DNA from: Frankiales bacterium
Lineage (GTDB): Bacteria; Actinomycetota; Actinomycetes; Mycobacteriales; SCTD01
Direction of reading: 5' to 3'
Length of the DNA: 5,260 nt
NCBI GenBank assembly: GCA_025966295.1
Contig: JAOPVD010000094.1
Span: 1 to 5,260 of the forward strand
Under the pieces are notes generated by a model. It had not been told where the DNA came from. It saw only the letters and a list, made by a program, of their open reading frames with translations, and did not search any database. Positions 1 through 4,808 of the stretch are shown here, piece by piece. Each line of letters opens with the position of its first letter. Position 1 is the stretch's first letter. The position numbers were made by a program, and so were the translations under genes.

Positions 1-54
1 CTGCGGGTCGTCCAGCCAGTCCGGGGCGACCGGGAAGGCCTCACGAGCGCGCAC
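1..54 (-). CDS. 5' end of an unidentified gene, cut by the left edge
   Basis: Eighteen codons are visible, read leftward from a GTG at 54; the rest lies outside the window. The peptide reads MRAREAFPVAPDWLDDPQ, which is too short to assign to a family. The start is well supported: a long GGAGGAGG ribosome binding site (complement of 61-68) sits six bases upstream, and a promoter-like element lies at 78-102. Another GTG three codons upstream is in a different frame and meets a stop at once. If the promoter assignment (PafBC/RecA-NDp type) is correct, the gene would be induced by DNA damage, but the visible peptide neither supports nor excludes this. That this is a gene start is fairly sure; its function is unknown. 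Confidence 0.6.
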   Translation of the reverse strand, partial: MRAREAFPVAPDWLDDPQ

Positions 55-60
55 CCTGCA

Positions 61-68
61 CCTCCTCC
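61..68 (-). promoter_or_regulatory. Strong Shine-Dalgarno site for the left-edge gene
   Basis: The minus strand reads GGAGGAGG, nearly the full anti-Shine-Dalgarno complement, six bases before the GTG at 54. It fixes that start codon and suggests efficient translation. Confidence 0.65.
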
Positions 69-77
69 ACTCCCCCC

Positions 78-102
78 AACCTAGAACACACATACGACAA
101 AA
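78..102 (-). promoter_or_regulatory. Candidate DNA-damage (PafBC/RecA-NDp-type) promoter
   Basis: The minus strand carries TTTTGTC (102-96), twelve bases, then TAGGTT (83-78). The actinobacterial RecA-NDp motif recognised with PafBC is TTGTCRGTG, eight bases, then TANNNT. Core TTGTC, the purine after it, the TANNNT box and the exact spacing all match; the following GTG of the consensus does not (TAT here). Transcription would start near 71, leaving a short leader that contains the GGAGGAGG site. It could instead be an ordinary sigma-A promoter with only the -10 box meaningful. Confidence 0.45.
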
Positions 103-204
103 CGGACCAGCCCCGGTGAGCTGTGGATTGAGCCCGTCCCGCGGTCTCGCCACTCAGCCGTGCAGCGGCACCTGTTGTTCAGGCCCGGTGACCCAGACGT
201 GAAG

Positions 205-227
205 CCACCGCCCACAGCGGGCCGTGG
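205..227 (-). terminator. Hairpin behind the alpha/beta hydrolase gene, probable terminator
   Basis: Arms 205-213 and 219-227 pair over nine positions with one internal G-G (C-C on the other strand) mismatch around a five-base loop. The hairpin starts 15 bases beyond the hydrolase stop codon. There is no U-tract on the hydrolase strand, so it would be the U-less type often proposed in high-GC actinobacteria. On the other strand the stem is followed by AAAA, so it is not a classical terminator in either direction. Confidence 0.4.
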
Positions 228-242
228 AAAACCGGACGAGAG

Positions 243-950
243 CTAGCCCTCGTAGGTCCGTGGCAGCGGGTACGCCGCCGGGTTGACGTGCCGGACCACC
301 TCGTCGATCACCTCGTCGGCGAAGCCGACCCACAGGTGCTTGGCGCGGTCGAAGCCCACCACCTCGGCCTGCGGCACCGCCGCGAACCGCTCCCGGGCCG
401 CCGGCGGCTGCAGGTAGTCGTCGTGCTCGGGCACGAGTGCCACCAGCGGCTTACCGGACGCCGCCCAGGTCTCGAGGTGCTCGGGCCGGGAGAACCGCAA
501 CGGCGGGCTCAGCAGCACGGCCCCGACCACGGACGGGTCGCAGCCGTACATCAGCGCCAGGTCGGTGCCGAAGCTCCAGCCGAGCAGCCAGATCTGCGGC
601 AGGTCCAGCGACTCCACCAGGTCCAGGGCGGCCGCCACGTCCTGCTGCTCGGCCACCCCCTCACCGAAGCTGCCCTGGCTGGTGCCCTGCTCGCTGCTCG
701 TGCCGCGGGTGTTGAACCGCAGCACCGCCACGTCGGCCAGCGCCGGCAGCCGCCAGGCGAGCTTTTTGAGGACGTGGCTGTCCATCATCCCGCCGTGCGT
801 CGGCAGCGGGTGCAGGCAGACGATCGTCGCGACCGGCGGCCGGTCGAGCGGCAGCGCCAGCTCCCCGACCAGCTGCAGGCCGTCGGCGGTCTCCAGCGTC
901 ACCGGGCGGCGGTCGGCGGGCAGCACCGTGTTGGCGCGGATCTCAGGCAT
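243..950 (-). CDS. Alpha/beta hydrolase, COG2945-type
   Basis: The 235-residue protein has the alpha/beta-hydrolase fold signature and resembles the predicted hydrolases of COG2945. Visible elements in order: a strand ending in HPLPTHGG (47-54), where the oxyanion hole forms; the FNTRGTS turn (79-85); the nucleophile elbow GWSFG with Ser126; an acid in PEHDDY (Asp177 or Asp178); and His205 in AKHLWVG. The catalytic triad therefore looks complete. There is no signal peptide or membrane segment, so the enzyme should be cytoplasmic. The substrate is unknown; small esters or acyl thioesters are possible for this superfamily. The ATG at 950 is the first usable start; no Shine-Dalgarno precedes it, but a TANNNT box lies just upstream. 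The gene stands alone, divergent from the DUF1996 gene. The fold is certain, the role is not. Confidence 0.85.
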   Translation of the reverse strand: MPEIRANTVLPADRRPVTLETADGLQLVGELALPLDRPPVATIVCLHPLPTHGGMMDSHVLKKLAWRLPALADVAVLRFNTRGTSSEQGTSQGSFGEGVAEQQDVAAALDLVESLDLPQIWLLGWSFGTDLALMYGCDPSVVGAVLLSPPLRFSRPEHLETWAASGKPLVALVPEHDDYLQPPAARERFAAVPQAEVVGFDRAKHLWVGFADEVIDEVVRHVNPAAYPLPRTYEG

Positions 951-958
951 CGCCCACG

Positions 959-964
959 ACCCTA
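959..964 (-). promoter_or_regulatory. -10-like box just upstream of the hydrolase start
   Basis: The minus strand reads TAGGGT at 964-959, eight bases before the ATG at 950. A transcript from it would start at about 952-950, so the mRNA would have no leader or only one or two bases. This fits the absence of a Shine-Dalgarno sequence. No convincing -35 box was found. Confidence 0.35.
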
Positions 965-1037
965 TGCGCGCCCGCCAGCACAGTGTGGCTCAGGCAGCAC
1001 CGCCAACCTGCCGATGCACGAAAGGAAGACCAACACC

Positions 1038-1042
1038 GGAGG
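1038..1042 (+). promoter_or_regulatory. Shine-Dalgarno site that sets the DUF1996 start
   Basis: GGAGG lies six bases before the GTG at 1049. It favours this start over the in-frame GTG at 983, which would add 22 charged residues in front of the signal peptide and has no comparable site. Confidence 0.75.
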
Positions 1043-1048
1043 TTTCTC

Positions 1049-1906
1049 GTGCGGCGTCTTGCCGTTGCCCTGTCCGTCGCCGTGCTGGCCCTGGGCGCCA
1101 CCCTCGCCGGATCGGTGGCGCCGGCCGAGGCCGCGTCGCCCGGCTGGATCGTGACCTGCACCTACACCCGCAGCCTCACGCAGGACCCCATCGTCGCGCC
1201 CGGCCCCACCGGCCGCTCGCACAGCCACGACTTCGTCGGCAACCGGACCACCGGCAGCACCTCGAGCTACGCCACGATGCGCCGCGGCGCCTCCAGCTGC
1301 GGGACCAAGGCCGACAACGCGTCGTACTGGATGCCGTCGCTGTTCCGGGGCAACAGCCAGGTGAAGCCCGCCGGTTCCTATGCCGGCCGCAGCACTCGGC
1401 AGCGCAGCTACTACCGCGCCGACAACCTCAAGCCGGGCACGAAGATCGAGCCGTTCCCGGCCGACCTGCGGGTGGTGGCCGGCAACGCCAAGGCGCGCAA
1501 CGCCGCCGAGAACCCCGCGCTGGGCAAGGAGATCTACTGGGGCTGCAGCGAGAACTCCACCGGCAAGCTGACGGCCCCGCCGGCCAGCTGCGGCACCGGC
1601 ATCATCTCGCTGCACGTCGGCTTCCCGAACTGCTGGAACGGCAAGCTGACCCACAAGAACGACACCGCGAACCTGCGCTACCCGAGCAGCGGCGTCTGCC
1701 CGACCGGCTTCACGCGGGCCCTGCCGCGGCTGATCCAGCGCTTCGAGTACCCGGTCGGGCCCAAGACCGGCAGCGTCTGGCTGGCCAGCGGCGCGACCTT
1801 CACCGCGCACGCCGACTTCTGGAACACCTGGGACCAGGCGGCCCTGACCCGGCTGGTCAAGCGCTGCCTCACCGGCAACGTCAGCTGTGGCAAGGACCCG
1901 GCCTAG
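1049..1906 (+). CDS. Secreted DUF1996 protein
   Basis: This 285-residue protein begins with a clear Sec signal peptide: MRR, a hydrophobic core (about residues 4-24), then APAEAA with likely cleavage after Ala28 or Ala29. The mature part matches the DUF1996 family, found in actinobacteria and fungi and of unknown function. Family-like blocks are the His-rich GRSHSHDFVGN (55-65), CGTKADNASYWMPSL (84-98), the HVGFPNCWNGK region (189-199) and HADFWNTWD (254-262). Eight cysteines (37, 84, 166, 181, 195, 217, 273, 280) remain after cleavage, an even number consistent with four disulfides in an exported protein. No membrane anchor or sorting signal is visible, so it is probably released. Start chosen by GGAGG at 1038-1042. 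It diverges from the hydrolase gene and converges on the zinc-protein gene with a 5-base gap. Confidence 0.85.
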   Translation: MRRLAVALSVAVLALGATLAGSVAPAEAASPGWIVTCTYTRSLTQDPIVAPGPTGRSHSHDFVGNRTTGSTSSYATMRRGASSCGTKADNASYWMPSLFRGNSQVKPAGSYAGRSTRQRSYYRADNLKPGTKIEPFPADLRVVAGNAKARNAAENPALGKEIYWGCSENSTGKLTAPPASCGTGIISLHVGFPNCWNGKLTHKNDTANLRYPSSGVCPTGFTRALPRLIQRFEYPVGPKTGSVWLASGATFTAHADFWNTWDQAALTRLVKRCLTGNVSCGKDPA

Positions 1907-1911
1907 CGCTG

Positions 1912-2223
1912 TCAGTGCCGGGGGGTGCCCCGGCCACGCTCGACCGTCGGACCGCGCCGGCCCCGGGCACCCCAGCACGGGGTGTGCCAGTGCCGGCGCT
2001 CGTCCGGCCGGCCCTCCGGCCAGGCCACCAGGTGCGGTACGCCGGAGACCTCCTGCGCGCACCCCGGACAGCGGTAGACCCGGTCGCTGGCGCCCACGGA
2101 CCGGACGGTGAAGCCATCCTCGACCCGCTCGCCGGCCGGTGTGCGCAGCACCGGCCGGTCGCCGGACTTCAACGCGGCCAGGGCGTCAGCGGCGCGGGTG
2201 GCGCGCCGTGATCCCTTGCCCAT
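1912..2223 (-). CDS. Small CxxC...HxHxxC protein, putative zinc-binding
   Basis: The 103-residue protein has a basic N-terminus (MGKGSRRATR), a middle part rich in charged residues, and a conserved-looking core: CPGC (Cys52, Cys55), PHLVAWPE (His64), then HWHTPCW (His78, His80, Cys83). This arrangement suggests a single zinc site of the treble-clef/HNH-like or zinc-ribbon kind, though I see no proven nuclease residues. Similar actinobacterial proteins are, as I recall, often labelled ATP/GTP-binding, but no P-loop is present here. The tail after residue 87 is Arg/Gly-rich and looks disordered. The ATG at 2223 is the first start in frame; no close Shine-Dalgarno is seen, so translation may be coupled to the dehydrogenase gene that ends 29 bases upstream. 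Function unknown. Confidence 0.75.
   Translation of the reverse strand: MGKGSRRATRAADALAALKSGDRPVLRTPAGERVEDGFTVRSVGASDRVYRCPGCAQEVSGVPHLVAWPEGRPDERRHWHTPCWGARGRRGPTVERGRGTPRH
1917..1934. terminator. GC hairpin at the convergent gene junction, possible bidirectional terminator
   Basis: Arms 1917-1923 and 1928-1934 form a perfect 7-bp G/C stem with a 4-base loop. It begins 10 bases after the DUF1996 stop codon and lies inside the last codons of the opposing zinc-protein gene, whose own stop codon (1914-1912) follows directly. The same hairpin could therefore end transcripts from both sides. Neither side has a T-run, so the call rests on stem strength and position. Confidence 0.4.
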
Positions 2224-2252
2224 CAGCCGGTTCTGCCCGGGCCGCCCCTGCG

Positions 2253-4025
2253 TTACTTGCGGGCGTAGTCGCGGAAGCCGCGGCCGCTCTTGCGACCCAG
2301 GTAGCCGGCCTTGACGAGGTGCCCCAGCATCGGCGCCGGCGAGTCGCCCGGCTCGCGGAACTCGTCGTACAGGGTCTGCTGGATGGCGAGCGTGACGTCG
2401 AGGCCGACCACGTCCATCAGCGCGAACGGGCCCATCGGGTGCCCGCAGCCGGCGGTCATGGCGAAGTCGATGTCGTCCATGGAGGCGTAGTGCGCCTCGA
2501 GCATCCCGACCGCGTCGTTGAGGTAGGGGAACAGCAGCGCGTTGACGATGAAGCCGGCCCGGTCGCCGCAGAGCACGGCGTGCTTCTTGGTCTTGGCGCA
2601 GACGTCCAGCACGGTGGCGACGACGTCCGGCGCGGTGGTGACGGTCGGCACCACCTCGACCAGCTTCATGACGGTGGCCGGGTTGAACCAGTGCATGCCC
2701 ACGACGTCCTGCGGCCGCGAGGTGGCGGTGGCGCACTCGATGACCGGCAGCGACGAGGTGGTGGTGGCCAGCACGGCGCCCGGCTTCATGACGTCGTCGA
2801 GGGCGGCGAAGATGGCCTTCTTGATGGACAGCTCCTCGGCCACCGCCTCGATGACCAGGTCGCAGTCGGCGAGGGCGTCGAGCTCGGTGGTGCCGCTGAT
2901 CCGGGCGAGGGTCTCGCCGCGCAGGTCCTCGGTGAGCTTGCCCTTCTGCACCGCCTTGTCGAGCGAGCCCTCGACCTTCTTGCGGACCGCGGCGACCTTG
3001 TCCTCGCCGCGGGCCCGGAAGACGACCTCGTAGCCGCTCTTGGCGCAGACCTCGATGATGCCGGTCGCCATGGTGCCGGTGCCGATCACGCCGATCTTGG
3101 AGACCGGGCGCGCGGCGGCGTCGGAGGACGCCGCCGGGGTGTCGGCGTCGGCCACGATCTCGGAGGAGTCCGGGGCCGCGTAGGTGTAGAGCCCGCGGCC
3201 GGACTTGCGGCCGAGCAGGCCGGCGGTGACGTACTGCTTGAGCAGCGGCGCCGGGGCGTGCCGGTGGTCGCGCGACTGCGCGTACATCGTCTCCAGGATC
3301 TCGTACGCCGAGTCCAGGCCGATGAGGTCGAGCAGTGCCAGCGGGCCCATCGGGTGGCCGCAGCCGAAGCGCATGGCGGCGTCGATGTCCTCGCGCGAGG
3401 CGTACTTGCTCTCGTACATCTTCACGGCGTTGTTGAGGTAGCCGAACAGCAGCGCGTTGGCGATGAAGCCGGCGCGGTCCCCGGCGATCGCCGGCTGCTT
3501 GCCGACCTGGGCGACCAGCTCCTCGACGGCGGTGACCACGGACGGGTCGGTGACGACGGTCCTGACGACCTCGACCAGGCCCATGACCGGAGCCGGGTTG
3601 AACCAGTGCAGGCCCACGACCTGCGACGGCCGGCCGGTGCCGGTGGCGAGCTCGGTGACCGAGAGCGCGGAGGTGTTGGTGGCGAGCACGGCCTCCGGGG
3701 CCAGCAGCGCGTCGAGCTTGGAGAACAGCTCCTTCTTCAGCTCCATCCGCTCCGGGATGGCCTCGATGACCAGGCCGCAGTCCTTGACCGCGGTCAGGTC
3801 GGTGCCGAGCTCGATGCGGCCGAGCAGCGCGGTCGCCTCGGCCTCGGTGATCTTGCCGCGCTTCACGGCGCGGCTGGTGGAGTGCGCGAGGTGGCCGCGG
3901 CCGCGCTCCAGGCTGGGCTCGTCGTGCTCCACACCGACGACATCCACGCCCGAGCGGGCGAGCACCTCGGCGATGCCCGCACCCATGGTGCCCAGGCCGA
4001 CGACACCGATCTTGCTGAACGCCAC
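2253..4025 (-). CDS. Two-module 3-hydroxyacyl-CoA dehydrogenase
   Basis: This 590-residue cytoplasmic enzyme oxidises (S)-3-hydroxyacyl-CoA to 3-oxoacyl-CoA, or runs in reverse, in beta-oxidation or butanoate metabolism. It holds two complete copies of the roughly 280-residue 3-hydroxybutyryl-CoA dehydrogenase fold (4-282 and 309-589), joined by an Ala/Ser/Asp-rich linker. Each has a Rossmann loop (GLGTMG at 10-15; GTGTMA at 315-320), the catalytic HWFNP block (His140; His445), partners Ser119/Glu152/Asn190 and Ser424/Glu457/Asn495, GHPMGP, and a C-terminal LGRKSGRG. Both sites therefore look active. At the end of the second Rossmann strand module 1 has Glu33 whereas module 2 has Ala338-Arg339, which may mean different cofactor preference. 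The GTG at 4025 follows GGGGAG by five bases. It lies 70 bases behind nucS and 29 ahead of the zinc-protein gene. Confidence 0.92.
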   Translation of the reverse strand: MAFSKIGVVGLGTMGAGIAEVLARSGVDVVGVEHDEPSLERGRGHLAHSTSRAVKRGKITEAEATALLGRIELGTDLTAVKDCGLVIEAIPERMELKKELFSKLDALLAPEAVLATNTSALSVTELATGTGRPSQVVGLHWFNPAPVMGLVEVVRTVVTDPSVVTAVEELVAQVGKQPAIAGDRAGFIANALLFGYLNNAVKMYESKYASREDIDAAMRFGCGHPMGPLALLDLIGLDSAYEILETMYAQSRDHRHAPAPLLKQYVTAGLLGRKSGRGLYTYAAPDSSEIVADADTPAASSDAAARPVSKIGVIGTGTMATGIIEVCAKSGYEVVFRARGEDKVAAVRKKVEGSLDKAVQKGKLTEDLRGETLARISGTTELDALADCDLVIEAVAEELSIKKAIFAALDDVMKPGAVLATTTSSLPVIECATATSRPQDVVGMHWFNPATVMKLVEVVPTVTTAPDVVATVLDVCAKTKKHAVLCGDRAGFIVNALLFPYLNDAVGMLEAHYASMDDIDFAMTAGCGHPMGPFALMDVVGLDVTLAIQQTLYDEFREPGDSPAPMLGHLVKAGYLGRKSGRGFRDYARK

Positions 4026-4030
4026 GACTA

Positions 4031-4036
4031 CTCCCC
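4031..4036 (-). promoter_or_regulatory. Shine-Dalgarno site of the dehydrogenase gene
   Basis: The minus strand reads GGGGAG five bases before the GTG at 4025 and decides this start. The same frame stays open far upstream into nucS, but only this start matches the N-terminus expected for the family (MAFSKIGVVGLGTMG). Confidence 0.65.
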
Positions 4037-4095
4037 ATGCCTCGGACCGATGCCGAGCAGTCTCCCAGACGGCGCTACCGGCGAGTAGTGAGGGC

Positions 4096-4749
4096 CTAGA
4101 ACAGGGTGGGCCGGGTGGACTCCATGCCGCGCAGCGCGTCGTAGTCCACCTGCACGCAGATGATCCCGCGGTCGGCGGCCAGCACCTTGGCCTGCGGCTT
4201 GAACGACTGCGCCGCGAGGATGCCCTGCACCTCGCCGAGCACCGTCGAGACCCGCTGCAGGTAGCGGGTGAGCTGCTCCACTGCGTCGATCTCCGCGTGC
4301 CGCTTGATTTCGACCAGCACGTGGGCACCGCTGCCGTCCTTGCACAGCAGGTCGACCGGGCCGATGTCGGTGAAGTACTCCCGCTGCACGAGCGTGAAGC
4401 CCTCCCCCAGCACGTGGCACTGGTCGGCCAGCAGCTCCTGGAGCTGCTTCTCAACGCCGTCCTTGACCAGCCCCGGGTCGGTGCCGAGCTCGTGCGCGAC
4501 GTCGCTGAGCACCTCGTCGACGGTGATGAGCAGCTGCTCGCCCGCCTTGTTCGTGACGGTCCAGACGTCCTCGCCGTACAGCGTCGAGCAGGGCGGGGAC
4601 ATCCACATCAGCGGCTTGTAGGCGCGGTCGTCGGCGTGGATCGACACCGACCCGTCGCTCTTGACCAGCAGGAGGCGGACCGCTTGGGGCAGGTGGGCCG
4701 TCAGCCGTCCGACGTAGTCGACGCTGCAGCGGGCGATGACGAGGCGCAC
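4096..4749 (-). CDS. nucS: Mismatch-specific endonuclease NucS/EndoMS
   Basis: NucS cuts both strands at mismatched bases and underlies the non-canonical mismatch repair of Actinobacteria and many Archaea. From the GTG at 4749 the protein has 217 residues and starts MRLVIARCSVDYVGRLTAHLP, as actinobacterial members do. The N-terminal DNA-binding and dimerisation domain includes HADDRAYKPL (38-47). The C-terminal PD-(D/E)xK nuclease domain has Asp133 in GPVDLL and Glu147-x-Lys149 in VEIKR, then the EQLTRYL helix, so the catalytic set is intact. The protein ends RPTLF; a hydrophobic LF tail of this kind is reported to bind the beta clamp. The expected KPLNWM reads KPLMWM here. A GTG two codons upstream (4755) is possible, but it would overlap the predicted transcription start. 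It is the first gene of the minus-strand block and diverges from the gene at 4809. Confidence 0.93.
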   Translation of the reverse strand: MRLVIARCSVDYVGRLTAHLPQAVRLLLVKSDGSVSIHADDRAYKPLMWMSPPCSTLYGEDVWTVTNKAGEQLLITVDEVLSDVAHELGTDPGLVKDGVEKQLQELLADQCHVLGEGFTLVQREYFTDIGPVDLLCKDGSGAHVLVEIKRHAEIDAVEQLTRYLQRVSTVLGEVQGILAAQSFKPQAKVLAADRGIICVQVDYDALRGMESTRPTLF

Positions 4750-4755
4750 CCCCAC

Positions 4756-4761
4756 AGGCTA
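4756..4761 (-). promoter_or_regulatory. -10 box placing the nucS transcript start on its GTG
   Basis: The minus strand reads TAGCCT at 4761-4756, which fits TANNNT. Six bases separate it from the GTG at 4749, the normal distance from a -10 box to the transcription start, so the mRNA would begin at the start codon. No Shine-Dalgarno is present, as expected for a leaderless message. No clear -35 box is seen. Confidence 0.45.
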
Positions 4762-4796
4762 GGGGCAGGCCTGGAGCCAGCACGGGCGGCATCAGA

Positions 4797-4802
4797 CACA
4801 AT
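4797..4802 (+). promoter_or_regulatory. -10-like box for a leaderless transcript of the right-edge gene
   Basis: CACAAT (two of three key TANNNT positions) ends six bases before the GTG at 4809, so transcription would start on the start codon. The region lacks a Shine-Dalgarno sequence. It mirrors the arrangement at nucS on the other strand. Confidence 0.4.
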
Positions 4803-4808
4803 GACGGG

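Noticed and set aside
84..95. LexA/SOS box (GAAC-N4-GTTC) upstream of the left-edge gene
   Set aside because: Only one half-site (GAAC at 84-87) is present; the other half reads ATAC. The PafBC-type reading fits the spacing better.
111..190. Repeated CCCGGTGA (112-119 and 184-191 approximately) in the left intergenic region
   Set aside because: An eight-base GC-rich repeat is expected by chance in such DNA, and no third copy or regular spacing is seen.
983..1048. N-terminal extension of the DUF1996 protein from the GTG at 983
   Set aside because: It would put 22 polar, charged residues before the signal peptide and lacks a ribosome binding site, whereas GTG 1049 has GGAGG at ideal distance.
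2139..4088. Long open frame on the plus strand opposite the dehydrogenase gene (about 649 codons), and a 708-codon frame on the minus strand in another phase (1912-4038)
   Set aside because: Both are by-products of high GC content. Their peptides are runs of Arg, Gly, Ala, His and Val without recognisable domains, while the dehydrogenase frame carries complete motifs. Only the last part of the 708-codon frame (2223-1912) is a real gene.
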